Under the pieces are notes generated by a model. The model saw only the letters and a list, made by a program, of their open reading frames with translations, was not told the origin of the DNA and searched no databases. Below are positions 35,268-47,019 of a stretch of DNA of 64,000 nucleotides, one piece after another. Source of the stretch: Dichetophora obliterata (Eukaryota > Arthropoda > Insecta > Diptera > Sciomyzidae); the NCBI GenBank assembly GCA_963920525.1, contig OY986439.1:48115482-48179481 (forward strand), given 5' to 3'. The first letter of the stretch is position 1; the number at the start of each line of letters is the position of its first letter. The translations under genes and the position numbers were made by a program.

Positions 35268-37171
35268 CAGCAAACATCTTATAAGCTCTCAAAAAATATG
35301 ACTCTTAAATGCGTCATTTATGAGAGTGTGTTATGAGTGTTCATAAAAATGGGTCATAAAAACATCCTTTTCCCAGCAAAATATCTGATGCAAATATGAC
35401 ATGAATTCTTATGAATACTGCTTCCAGAACACATTTCATAGATAACACTGTGCTTCTTCTTAGCCTTAAAGAGAAGTTCTTTCAAAAGGCATTTTTTTCA
35501 AACTACTTCTGGAAGACATTCAAACGTCATTTAAATGCAATTCAAGTACAAAAATGATATATAATTATAAGATATGTTTTAGATATTTTCCGTGGGATTT
35601 TTTAAACCCCTTAATGAAACCTAAAAACTTACTACTTCCAACATCGAAATGCTTTGAAAATTGGGAAAAAGGATATTTACGTGAAATTTTTTAAACCCCT
35701 AACAAAAGCCAAACACTTCTCATTTCTAGAATTTATTGTAGAATTTATTGTTAAATTAGAATTTATTTATAACACCAAAATCGCTAGAATATCGGAAAAA
35801 GGGATATTTTCCCAGGGATTTTTTAACCGCCAAATCACAAAAACCATTCCATGAAATGTCTTCTTAAAGTTCTCCTGAAAAACATCTACTAGAATCCTTT
35901 GATTGAAGGGCTGAAAGAAATCTTCCACCGAAAAAGTCCTAGAAGCACTTTTAGGGAAGACCAAGGAAAGCATTCCACCCAATGACATGCTTATGTTAAA
36001 AGAATGCCTTCTGGGTATGAAAGTGGATGGGATGGAATTCAAGACTTTCCCTTCCTGTTTAGCTTCTTTTGGAATCACTTTTTTTGATGGGTTTATGCGT
36101 GTTTTACGAGTGTTCATAAAAAGGAGTGATAAGAGAATACTTTTTATGCGTGTTTTATCAGTGCTCATAAGAAGTACTCATACAGGAATCCTTTTAATGC
36201 ATGTTTTATGAGTTCTGTGATTCTTGCGAATTTAATTCTCGTATGCTGGCTCCGAAATTCAGGGAATTCCATTCTTCCTGTGATCAGCTTTCTGCGTTTT
36301 TGGTGCGCAGCAAGAATTATAAACAAAATTGAAATATTGATTGTGAGTGTAAACTTCGATGTGCGTGGAAGTGATTTAGTTTTTAATTATTAAACATATT
36401 AGATATAACAAATAATTCAGTAAGTTCTTATAAATTTTTCACGAATTGTCACAAATAATAATGTCAAGAAAACAGTAAAATAAAGAGTCTTCGGACAAGA
36501 TAAATTTAATTTTTAAAAAATACAAAAATTCATATATAGGTGGAGATGGGAGAAAAAAAGTGAAGAATATGAGGAAGCGAATGAGGAGATTTTCAACTAT
36601 CGAACTCCTGAAAGTAATTTTCTGGAAACCATGGAGTTTTTATTGAACAGTCAAGAAACAAATATAAGAAAGCAATAAGCTACATATAAGATATGAAAAA
36701 AAACTAATGAGCTTTTATTTTAAAAGTTTTAAAAAGAGTCATTATTTAAGATATAAAGGAGTCTATACTATTTTTATGAAGGAATATAATGGTCATAAGA
36801 TAGTCTTTATTATGAGTCATAAAAGAGTTTTTAATATGAGTCTTAAAAGATTATTTAATATTATCCTTAAAAGAGCCTTTAATATGAGTCCTAAAAGAGT
36901 CATTTATATGAGTCATAAAAGAGTATTTAATGTAAGGGTTTAATGAAGGTTTTTAAGGGTGAAGGTTTAAGACATGAGTCTTAAAAGAGTATTTTATTAG
37001 AGTAAAAAAATATCTTTTTTGCATCATAAAAGAATCACTAAAAGGAGTCTTATTGGGGTGCCCTTAACCTAGAAAAAACATCAAAAAAGAGTATTTTTTC
37101 AGCGTTAATGGTGATAAAGCCTCATAAATACGCGTCTAAAAAAAGTCTTAAAAGAGTCTAAATGTTTGCTG
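35268..37171. mobile_element. CAGCAAACAT-ended element with ATGAGTC..TAAAAGAG repeats
   Basis: The ends CAGCAAACATCTTATAAGC and, inward from the right, CAGCAAACATTTAGACTC are inverted repeats. Both flanks are rich in TCATAAAA / TTTTATGA words. A doubled unit of about 70 bp (TTTTATGCGTGTTTTA..GAGTG.TCATAA) occurs at 36090-36200. A 24-bp tandem repeat occupies 36780-36960. No transposase is visible, and the open frames at 35654-36393 show no family. No target duplication is evident. Confidence 0.55.
36790..36960 (+). repeat. 24-bp tandem repeat array
   Basis: Six or more degenerate units of the type AATATGAGTCNTAAAAGAGT. Because 24 is a multiple of 3, the plus strand stays open and would translate as repeats of FNMSLKRV/FNMSHKRV. 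I regard the frame as a by-product of the repeat. Confidence 0.8.
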
Positions 37172-37929
37172 AAGTAGTAGAAAAGCTCATCTGAAGATTT
37201 TTACGCACAGGAGCACTTAAAAAAAACACATAATTACAAATATACAACAGAAGTAAAAATATTCTTAATAATTTACGCAGATAGTTTACTGCAACAAATT
37301 CACATTTATCGAAAAAAATACATTCATATAATAAATCATATTTCGCTTAAATATTGTTCGATTTGCAAAATAGTTTCTTTAAATATTAATACATTAAATA
37401 GGCTTCATAACTTTATTATTTAAAAGAACATTACTATCTACCAGATTGAGAGATTTAAATAATAACTGAGTGGAAAAAATGAACGATATTCGCGTTCATT
37501 TGCTCTTGGTGACCGCAAAATTAATTTCATTACAAATCTGAATACGAAATTAGATTAAGCGACTACTTTTAAATGGGAATAGATGTTTGTTGTTATATTC
37601 GTGTAGCTTTAATGCCAGTATAAAAAATAATAAAGTCACATTAACTCTGAGGGCCCGAAAACCACGTTTTTAACTGCACCTCATCCATCCAGTTTATGAA
37701 AAGTGTGGTCTTTTTTGGGGGTTTTATCATTTTTAGGCAAGCACCTTTCATATGAGGGGAGGGCACGGAAAATCAGACGCAAAGAAGGATTTGACTGTAT
37801 CTAATGTTCATGAAAATTTGGCTTTCAAATACCTCTTCCCCATGTTAGTTACTTTCGCTAAGATTTGTAATGGAACACAACGATTTGCAACGTTGCTTGG
37901 CTGGACCCGTCCGACACGTGGCAGTAGAT

Positions 37930-39236
37930 GTTTTATTTTTTCTCTTGCATTTAATAAAATTTAAAGACAGTGTGAACGTACAATGAAGAAACAGAATGTA
38001 ATCTATTTAATTAGACAAAAGGACTTCACTACCAATGTGTAAATTTAGAATTGGTTGTACAATAGACTCAAAAAATAGTTGAATATTTGTACGTGATCGT
38101 GGAATGCTCCATATGTTTTTTATTTCAGAAAAATACAAATTTCTACACATGTTTTTTTTTCACAAAAAATAATTGGTGTAAAATTAATCAAATCGGTTGG
38201 CTATCACACCAACATAAGAAAAATCTGGAATCTGATACATTTGCCCAAAAAATTATTCCAAAGCAAAATAATTGTGTATACACAGTTTCTTATTGCAGGA
38301 AATAGTTGGTGTAAAAATTAACCAAACCATCCGATTAACACTCCCACCTCCCATATAACCGAAACCGGTAATCAGGCATCACAAAAAATATCACAAAATA
38401 TCCCAGAAAAATATCACAAAATAATAAAATTTGGTACACATAGTTATTGGCGTCACAGAAAAAAATATTTATTTAAGTATTTAATATTAACAAAAAAGTA
38501 TCTTCTCTGAAAAGTTGGTGATTGAAGAATTTGTATTGCTTTTACTTTTTTTTAGATAAAATAATTAACACATGATATTTTTTACAAATTTATACAGGTA
38601 TTAATTTTTTTGTACTTTCATTTTTTTTTTAAATGATAACAAATCTTACATAATATATAATTTATTTATTTATTTATTTAAAATATGTAAATATAGTTGT
38701 TATGCACTCTTTAAAAATTATAACAATATTTTTTTTGCTTATACAGAAATTATTTTAATTTAAGTTATTTGTTTGCTTTAGTTAATTTATTCTAGTTTTA
38801 CTTGTTTATTTTGTATTAGTTTTATTCACAACGGTATTTTACTTTTCAAAAAATTTTCTCAGGTGCTAACGAATTTTGGAACATCTTAAAAAGTGTTTCA
38901 AATTAATGATGACTGGCTAACCTTTAATCATAGTAAAATACTATATTTATTTTTAATTTTATGTGTGGAAGTGGATGTTATTTAATTTAATTTACTTATT
39001 TCTTTTAATAAAATTTAAGCCTATTTAATATATTTTAATTGAACAAGTATTTATTTATTCACAAAATTACATTCAAAATGTCGGTTTTAAAAGAATTTAG
39101 AAATTTTTTGCAATTTTCCCATACAAATATTCAAATTTGTGCAAAAACATGCAGTATGAAATAGTCTATTACTTCTGTGTTTGAGAATTGTTGCAAGCCA
39201 AATTTTTGAAATATGCTAAAAAAGCATTGTTTTAAG
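37930..39236. other. AT-rich interval
   Basis: Decayed ACAAAATTTGGTACACAT- and ATCACAAAA-type repeats at 38130-38460 echo sequence near 33780. Nothing else recognised. Confidence 0.4.
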
Positions 39237-39589
39237 ACATCAATTAGGGCATTCAATTTCGGGACGCTTCGGCAATCCTGGGATTTCGGGATTTAAAAAG
39301 CACAAACCCGTAATCCCGGGACTAGTCTCGGATTTGACAAACCTTAGAAAACGAATTTTTGGAATACGTTATATGAAGTTTCAAAGTCGTTATGCCTTGT
39401 TTTACAACACAAAACCTTGCAAGAGATTTTCAAATACTAAAAAACACAGTTTCGATTAAATGTTTAGATAGTATTTATTGTTTATTTCTGAAAAACAAGG
39501 ATCAATTGCTTAAAAAAAAATTGATTAATTGAGATCATTCAGAAGGTTCATAAAAATATTGAAAAGAGTAAAATAGTTAGTTAAATTTA

Positions 39590-40150
39590 GTATTTGTAAG
39601 TAGGAATTTTGTGAAATTTTGTGCAGCTTGTTTATGGATTTTTTTTTTAATATTTTAAGGTCACATTTTAGTTTTTCTAAGTTAGTATTTTTTAATATTT
39701 TGAACAGTTAGGTTAAGAAAGGATTATATATTTATATTTTTTACGTCATATTTTGTACAGCTAGGTAAAAAATTTTTATTTTAGTATTATTAAAAATACA
39801 TTTCAGTTTTTCTTAGGATTTTGTGTCATGTGTTTCAAACATTGTGTTATTTTGTACAGTAAGTTTAAGAAAGGTTTTCATTTTAAAATTTTTTGAAATC
39901 ACATTCAGGTTTTTCTTAGGTAGCATCATTGAATTTTTTGTACATGTTCTTAAAATTTAAAAAAAATTGAATAGTATAATAATTTTAGTATATCTAAGTA
40001 AGAGTTTTGTGATATTTTGTACCACTTGTTCAAGAAAGTTTTGTTTTTTTTTTAATTTTTAAGGTCACATTTCAGTATTTCTGAGGTAGTATTACGTCAT
40101 ATTTTTTATAGCTGGTTAAAAAAGATTTTTATTCTTGTTTTTAAAATCAC
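39590..40150. repeat. Degenerate subterminal repeats, unit about 85-110 bp
   Basis: About five copies of the series CACATTT.AGTTTTTCTTAGG, TTTTGTACAGCT, TTAAGAAAG..TTTT. Likely subterminal repeats of the enclosing hAT-type element. Confidence 0.6.
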
Positions 40151-40159
40151 CTTTCCGTA

Positions 40160-42850
40160 CCAGGAAAACCTCATTGTGTGTCAACTCAATCTACACCATA
40201 CTACTATGGTACATCAGCAATGATGATGCGTTGCATGGAGGAGGATGGAATTGACATAGCAATGCTTCAGGAACCTTGGATTCTTCACAATAGAATTAAA
40301 GGTCTCTCAGAGCGAAAGGCCACGCTGTACCAACCAGTAACAGATGGCAGACGACGGACTTGTATCTTGGTGAGACATGGTATACTAGCGGTACATATGC
40401 CACACCTATGTTCCCCGGATCTCACCGTTGTGAGAATTGGGGATGGTACAGGTGCTTGTATGGTAGCTTCAGCGTATCTTCCCTACGACTCTCCATACCA
40501 ACCACCTTCAAAAGAGGTGGAGAATCTGGTAAAGTACTGTGAAGAAAGGAACATTGGAGTGATGATAGGATGTGATGCTAATGCGCACAATACTGCGTGG
40601 GGTAGCACCAACAACAACGACAGAGGAGAGCAATTGCTTGAGTTTGTGGAGAGGTACAATCTGTTGGTAGCAAATAGAGGAGCACAACCGACTTTCGTTG
40701 ATGCGAGGCGAGCGGAAGTGATTGATGTAACTCTCATCTGCAGGAATATTCTGAACAGAATAAAAAATTGGAGGGTCGTGGATAGGCTAACCATGTCGGA
40801 CCACAGATCCATACAGTTTGAATTCAAGTACGGAATCCGACGCCAGCGGAATAGCAGGAAGGTCAGGATTCCCAAGAATACAGATCCTGCGAAATATAAG
40901 GCGAAGTTGAGGGAAACACTGACCCAAAAAGCGATAAAAGTACCAGGGAATACGGTGGAAGTAGAAAGTCATGTCAAACACCTTAGCTCGGCCATGGTCG
41001 AAGCCTACGAGGTGGCATGCCCAATACTTTCAGTAGACGATGGTGATCCAACGCCATGGTGGTGCACGGAAATTGAATCTCTGCAGAAGAAGGTTAGGAA
41101 GGCCTTCAACCTGCACATGAGAGGGGGAACCCCAGAAACATGGGCAAATTACAAGGCACGGAAAAGGGAACTGAAGTACCTCATACGACAACGGAAAAGG
41201 CAGTCGTGGAGAGACTTCTGTTCTGGGATGGAAACTATATCAGAAGCATGTAGGCTTCAGAAAATGTTTTCAAAAGACCCATTCTCCAAAGTGGGACTGA
41301 TCCGAAAGAAGGATGGAACCATGGCAGAGAACCTAGAGGAGTCCATGGAAGTTCTGATGGAGGTGAGACCGTAAACGCAGGCAAGTCAGACAATATTCTC
41401 TTTACTAGAAAGAGGGTAGGCCTGAGTACAGAACCACTCAGACTTTTTGGAGCTGAAATCAACATGTCCGCGAAAGTTAAATGAAAATGGGTTTACACTA
41501 TGATGGTTAGACCTGTCATCACGTACGCTTCGGTGATTTGGTGGACAAAAGTCAGCCAGAAAACCATTAAGAAGAGACTGGACAGAGTCCAACGGCTGGC
41601 GTGTGTTGGAATAACAGGTGCAATACGCACCACTCCAACAAGCGCAATGGAGGTTCTGTTAGGTATGCTGCCGTTGGATTTAGAAATAAAGAAAACAGCG
41701 GTGCTGTCAGCCCTCAGGATGTTGCGAAATGCTACGTGGCATGGGGCAACGGCCCTGCATGGTCATATTCGCATCCTTGATATTGTACAGAGAGATGTCA
41801 GGGAGGCGTTTATGCCTATGGATGGAAGGCAGAGAGTAAAAATAACAGAAAAATGTTATAAAACTCTTATAACGGATGGAGCCGTTTGTGAAGAAATCGC
41901 TGGTAGCGATATCAGTATATTCACAGACGGCTCTCTGATGAATGGCCGGTCCGGGGCAGGCGTGTACTCAAAAGAGTTAAGCCTATCCTGTGTACTGAGG
42001 TTGGGGAGGTTTGTGTCTGTATACCAGGCAGAAATGTTTGGCGTAGTGCATGCGCTGGACCACCTGATAGATGGCCGGATCAGTGGCAAGAAAATTGTCA
42101 TCGCTCTCGACAATCAGTCTGTGATTAGGTGTATGCAACGGACAGACATCACTTCCAGGTTGGCCATAGAATGTCTTACAAAACTCAATAGGTGCGCCCA
42201 GACGAATGAGCTTACACTTATGTGGGTGAGAGGACACTCTGGCATAGAACAGAATGAAGAAGCTGATTCTTTAGCAAGAGCAGGATCAGCAGAAGAATTC
42301 TGTGGACCAGAACCACGTATCGCCATAGGCGACAATATGGTGGCAGGCCTTATTAAACAATGGACGGACTCGGAACACAGTAAAAGGTGGGAAGAAGCTG
42401 TTAACTGCAGGCAATCAAAGGCGGCCGTGAAGTGGTCTCGTAGTGAGGCAGCAAAAGTTATCCGATACAATCGAAGGACTTTAAGCTGGCTTACTGCACT
42501 GGTCACAGGACACGGTCCCTTCATGTACCATCTCGGGAAGATGACTCTGACCGAGGACGATGCGTGTAGGTTATGCCTAGAGGAGCCGGAAACAGCAGCA
42601 CACATTCTGTGCCAGTGTCCGGCGCTGGCAAGCATAAGATTGACCACTCTGAGACGCCCATTTATTGGCGAAGCCGAGATTGGTCAACTAACCTATAAGG
42701 ATATGCTTGAGGTGACAAAGGATGCTTACACGAAGAGCATGCTCACGTACGAGTACTCCGAGCAGTAGTACCCTTTGTCCAATAGGGGACGAAAAGGGAC
42801 CCACTGTGGTCTGCTTCGGCAAATCCCCAACTTATTATATATATAACACA
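40160..42850 (+). pseudogene. LOA/R1-like LINE with endonuclease and RNase H but no reverse transcriptase core
   Basis: GC content is far above the flanks. Frame 1 (40178-41374, 398 aa) is an APE-type endonuclease: MLQEPW, GCDANAHNTAWGS, EVIDVTLICR and the catalytic MSDHRS, then a linker (ESLQKKVRKAFN). Its start (VCQLNLHH) lies in another phase, so there is one frameshift near 40200. After LEESMEVL the copy jumps to NAGKSDNILFTRKRVG, omitting the palm and YADD loop. A second gap follows FGAEINMSAKVK. Frame 2 (41500-42768, 422 aa) starts MMVRPVITYASVIWW and contains an RNase H domain with all four acidic positions (FTDGS, QAEMFG, ALDNQS, EADSLA). It ends in a CRLCLEEPETAAHILCQC zinc-binding motif. 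RNase H plus this endonuclease type points to the LOA or R1/I group. Confidence 0.85.
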
Positions 42851-42879
42851 TTGGGGCTTACCAATAGTCGATTTAATGT

Positions 42880-42906
42880 CACACTCAATTTAGACTATTG
42901 AGTGTG
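42880..42906. repeat. Perfect 10-bp hairpin
   Basis: CACACTCAAT and ATTGAGTGTG are separated by 7 bases, just after the LINE. Could be the LINE 3' stem-loop or the end of another repeat; no T-run follows. Confidence 0.6.
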
Positions 42907-42963
42907 AGCTCTTCTGACATTATTTCTATAGAATTTTTTGTCAAAAAGCTTACACTAAATTTA

Positions 42964-43230
42964 CAGCCCTATTCTGGCAAAATAACAATTGTTACACAGT
43001 ACTTTTAATATTTCAATGTGTTTGTTGTAATTCTTGTTTTCAAAACAAAATTTGAAGATCAAAAACAAATTTTTAATGAAATTGTCACCATCTGAAAAGC
43101 AGGTGAAAATTTTTATTAAAATTTATTATTTTTGAGCTTCAAATTTTGATTGAAATCAAAAAACTACAACAAACACATAGAAATATTAAAATAACTGCGC
43201 AACAATTGTTACTTTGCCAGAATAGGGCTG
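42964..43230. mobile_element. PIF/Harbinger-type snapback MITE with TTA target duplication
   Basis: The ends CAGCCCTATTCTGGCAAA and, inward from the right, CAGCCCTATTCTGGCAAAG are near-identical. They continue through TAACAATTGTT, a TATTT block and TGTGTTTGTTGTA, giving arms of about 100 bp. TTA lies directly outside each end (42961-42963 and 43231-43233). A single arm of the same family is present at 53340-53453, and the ends resemble 3082-3618. Confidence 0.8.
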
Positions 43231-43559
43231 TTAGAGTCGACGTTAAGCCGAATCACCCTGAGTAAATTTTTTTTAAATTTTTAGAATGACCTAAGAGGAC
43301 GCAAATATAAAAGGTTTAAACTAAAATAAGCACATTTTAAGTGTTTGTTTTTGCGTTGCCATATGGCAACGACAGGGTGTTTCGGGTTAAAATGACTATT
43401 GATAAGGCATATTGGGTTATTTTGTACAGACAGTTTTTTTTAAACATTTTTATTTTTATAGAGGTAATCCCGGAATCCCGATATTTAAAGCTTTGCAATC
43501 CTAGGACTGCCGGGATTAAGCAAAGTCCGGGATTCCGAGATTGGCTGCCCTAATATCTC

Positions 43560-45290
43560 TGAATTAAAAAATAGCAAAAAATTTAGTTTACTTTTGATTT
43601 TTTTTAGTTTTTAGGATATATTTTTGATATAAAATGTTTTATTTCTACTTAACGATTTTAATAAAAAAATATGCAGTACTATGTGATATATGTGTTGAAG
43701 TTTTTTTGCTTAGTCATAAAACCAAAAGTTATGTCCTGTTTGAAAATGTACGATACTAAAGTTGGAGAATTAAATTTTATGAATTTTACAAGTAAAATTT
43801 TGGGGCGTGGCATATCCACAAATGATAAAATATTGCTAAGTCCTTTTATATTCGAAATAACTGGATTATTTGCTATAATTCTATCATTTCAACATTGTCA
43901 TACTCGAGCGATTTTCAATATTTTAATCATTTTTGAAAGCATGTAACAATTTCAAACAATTTGAAATAATTTGAAATTAAACATTGAAAACACATTTATC
44001 TAAACTTTTTAATGCAAAAGGAAATAACAAAATTAATAATTTAGTTTTGGTGGAAATGGGTTCTTATAATTTTTGTATTTTATTTAAAAAAAAACATGTT
44101 GGGAGTTTTTTTTATAAGATCCCAAAGTATGATATTGGATTCGCAATGGGTTTTTTAAATATTCCAGTTAATATGAAGGTCTGGGATCGATAAACATTTT
44201 ACGTTTGTGTCGCTATTTAAATTGAAAATGTATTCACATTTCATATCAATATGAAGTGCTGTCAAATTAAATCATTAAAGTAATTGAATAATTTTTAAAC
44301 TCATATTCAAACAAAGAAATTATAACTGAACCCTTTATTATAGGTATGAAGCAAGTCAGCTACATATGATGTATTTGTATCGAAATGACAACCATACATG
44401 CATAGGTACATATATCCATATACATAGTATGTATGTGTGTATGTATGTATGTTTGTATGTAATAATGTATGGAGAGGCTTACTTAAAAAGCATGAACTAT
44501 TAAGTCCAAATAACAGACGTTGGCGCAGTCAGAGCCAAATCGAACGAATGACTGATTGTCGAATGTATACTTAATTCATTTTCTGCTGAATTCCAATTGA
44601 ATATAATTAAATGGTTCTATTCAATTATTAAAATGTGGTGCTTGGACACGGCATGTTAGGACATCAAATGGAGCTAGAAATCGTAAATGTCAACGCATGT
44701 GCGTTTCACATTGAAAGTCCTGCTAATTTCAATTGCTTTTAAAATTGTAAAGTCCTTTGATAGAACAGGCGACGAAGAAGCGTTTGTGCAGGAGGGACAA
44801 ATGTTTTCGAAGCACAGCTGTCTGTGACGCATTTCTAACGCACACATGACATATATGACATTTGCCGTCAGCAGCTTCAAAAACATAGATTCTATAGGCT
44901 ATTAACAGTGCCTGTCCAAGAGCTTTGAGCGTCTACGTTCAAGTTCGATATGCGCCCCACAAATTGTAAGACGCTACATTTTATTAAAAATAATTATTTC
45001 TGTACGTAATGAAAATTTTGAATATTTAGATTTTGTATATTATTTGTTGAGTAATTTGGATATGTCAAACTATTCCGAACGCTTTCAATGGAGAATAAAT
45101 AGAAAAATTGCCGAACCCACTTAAAACAAAGGAAAACGTCAAACAACAAAAACAAAAAAAAACAACAAACAACCAGTTGCCAAACGAAATGAGATACTTT
45201 CGCAAAAATAAAACAAATGTTAACACTTTTGAATAACTCATTTTAAATGAGTCATTTGGCCCAATATAAACGTAGTCCCAGTGAACCAAA
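43560..45290. other. AT-rich and microsatellite interval
   Basis: A TATGTATG-type repeat occupies about 44400-44460. 44640-44900 is more balanced and may be single-copy; its minus-strand frame shows no family. Confidence 0.4.
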
Positions 45291-45357
45291 AACTACCGTA
45301 TTCTTCCAAAACTTCGAATTCATTTATGTAATTTTTTCGGGTAGAAATGTTCATTTT

Positions 45358-45660
45358 CGGCACTCATAAATGAATCCTTTTTGTATCATTCGTCAGACTA
45401 AAATGCCACAATTTTGTTCGGAAATGATTTAAAAAAGAACCATAAATTGTACTTTTTTTGTGTGGATATGAGTTAAAAATAGAACCATAGAAAAGTTCTT
45501 TTTCAGCACTCGGAAATGAACAATTTTGAATGAATCGCCGGACGAAAATGACTCTCAGAAACGAACCTTTTTTTCTTCGGAAATGAGCTAGAAAATTAAC
45601 CATAGAAAAGTTCTTTATTTGCACTCGGAAATGAAACCTTTTTGTATCAATCAATTTTAG
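45358..45660. repeat. Degenerate tandem repeats (CACTCGGAAATGAA / AACCATAGAAAAGTTCTTT)
   Basis: The phrase (A/G)GCACTC.(T/G)AAATGAA recurs at about 45359, 45509 and 45624. AACCATA..AAGTTCTTTTT recurs at about 45483 and 45598, and TTCGGAAATGA(T/G) at about 45418 and 45576. The minus-strand frame of 96 codons is a shadow of the repeat. Confidence 0.6.
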
Positions 45661-46124
45661 AATTTTGCAAAATAAGTAAAGTTCTTATATATGGGAAAAG
45701 TTTTAATTAATTTAATCTTCTAGCAAAATAAAAAATGAAAAATTAAAAAAAAAACTATAAAAAAACGTTCGCAAAACTCTCACTTTACTCAAAACCTTCG
45801 CTTAGGGTTCAGTGGGGTATTACATAAGATATCAAATCACAAGTAGTCAGAAAAATAACAAATCATAAAATAAGAGCCCAGCTAACGGTAAGCGTGATCA
45901 TCCTTACAAGTTTTGATCAATTCAAGGCTTAACCATTTAAAAGTTTCACTTGTATATAATAAGAAATTTAAACATCTAAACACTGTGCAACAGAAAGTTA
46001 ACACAACTAATTTCTCTCAGGGAAGAAGCTTTAAGCTCTCTAATAAAAACACAAAAATGTCTATGTTGTAGAATGAGCACCACTGAGGTAAAAATAACAT
46101 CTTTTTTATCTAAGGCCAAACAGC

Positions 46125-46535
46125 GGGCACACAAGGCCTAATTTAAAATTTATTCTTTTCCTTACAAAGGTCGTATAGGTGTCGTTTGCAGGACTTTTTG
46201 GCCAAACAACGGTGCAGAGACCGTTTTCAATTAATCTCGGCTGTACGATAGGCAGTGACCGCATTCGGCCGAATGGTGATTATTCACATATACAATACAC
46301 AACAAAATTATACCTGTTTTGCGCTACCCACAAGTGACGATACTATCAACATCGGTATCGCCGAGGGAGCCTTTCTTTTGTGATTTGCTATTGAATAAGA
46401 GTTTTGAAAAATTTGGTGGCATACAACGATCGTACATCGGCCGTACAACTTAATTTAGGTCTTGTACGGCCATTATTCGACCCAACTTTTAACCACTAGT
46501 CTTTTTAGATTATCTTTAGATTTTAAAATGTTGCG
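46125..46535. repeat. Dispersed repeat, copy 1 (relative at 59371)
   Basis: Contains GTTTGCAGGACTTTTTGGCCAAA, an AACGGT/CCGTTTT pair and TTCGACCCAACTTTT..CCACTAGTCTTTTTAGATT. The same series, in order, occurs at 59371-59556. Confidence 0.6.
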
Positions 46536-46629
46536 ATATTTGAAATAATTCAGTAGAATGCACCTTTTCGTGCATTAAAGATGTAAATTGTTCTATGATT
46601 TTATCATATGCAACCCAATATGGGCATTT

Positions 46630-46960
46630 CCAGAAAAAAGTCTACCGTGACCAAAAATTTAAAAGTTATTAAAAGCTTATTATTTTATTACATCATTTGA
46701 GAGAAACATATTTATTTTATTAGTTTCAGCAATTTCTACACAAATTCATTAACCATTATGATCAAACCATCTGCACTCTTTCACAAATGTAGTTTTTCTT
46801 TATCGTAAATGCTTCGTAAACGTTTCGTAGGCTTTTTGTTTTAGCAAAAATGGAAGGCATTGGCTAGAGATAATGAAAAAATGGCTGAGGCAAGGAAAGG
46901 AAAATATTTTAAATTTGTTTTTAATTAGTTAATTACATAATTACTTAACTACCTTATTAC
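46630..46960. repeat. Dispersed direct repeat, copy B
   Basis: Partner of 33792-34112, with the same order and similar length. It includes CACAAATGTAGTTTTTCTTTATCGTAAATG and AAATGGAAGGCATTGGCTAG in split blocks. Confidence 0.75.
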
Positions 46961-46992
46961 TGAAATACCCAATAAAACTGCAAATATACAGA

Positions 46993-47017
46993 GTTGTTGT
47001 TGTTGTTGTTGTTGTTG
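46993..47017. repeat. (GTT)n microsatellite
   Basis: Eight uninterrupted GTT units. Confidence 0.9.
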
Positions 47018-47019
47018 CC

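Larger units (their letters stand above)
34240..37800. mobile_element. Long-inverted-repeat element carrying two nested elements
   Basis: Arms of about 500 bp (34290-34800 and 37270-37765) match in inverse order. Shared blocks include TCTGAGGGCCC, ACTTTTCATAAA, AAGCACCTTTC, GGTCACTAGGAG / CTCTTGGTGACC, CTCTCAATCTGGTAGAT, AAATATGATTTATTATATGAATG and GTGAATTTGTTG. The outer edges fade; weak matches reach GCACGTG-containing sequence near 34150 and 37920. The middle holds a 260-bp snapback (34890-35150) and a 1.9-kb element (35268-37171). No transposase seen. Confidence 0.7.
39245..43552. mobile_element. hAT-type element (TAGGGCA ends) hosting a LINE and a MITE
   Basis: The left end is TAGGGCATTCAATTTCGGGA; the right end, read inward, is TAGGGCAGCCAATCTCGGAATCCC. 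Both are followed by repeated ATCCCGGGATT-type words. The ends obey YARNG. The flanking 8-mers ACATCAAT and ATATCTCT agree at only 5 of 8. Subterminal repeats with GTCACATTT / TTTTGTACAGCT lie at 39590-40150. A LOA/R1-like LINE (about 40160-42850) and a PIF-type MITE (42964-43230) interrupt it. An inverted copy of the left 350 bp occurs at 53455-53804, so the family is multicopy. Confidence 0.65.

Noticed and set aside
35767..36393. Overlapping open frames within the CAGCAAACAT element
   Set aside because: No transposase motifs on either strand; they coincide with repeat units.
45364..45654. 96-codon minus-strand frame with repeated FRxKK / FxGS words
   Set aside because: The peptide repeats simply mirror the DNA tandem repeat; no start context.
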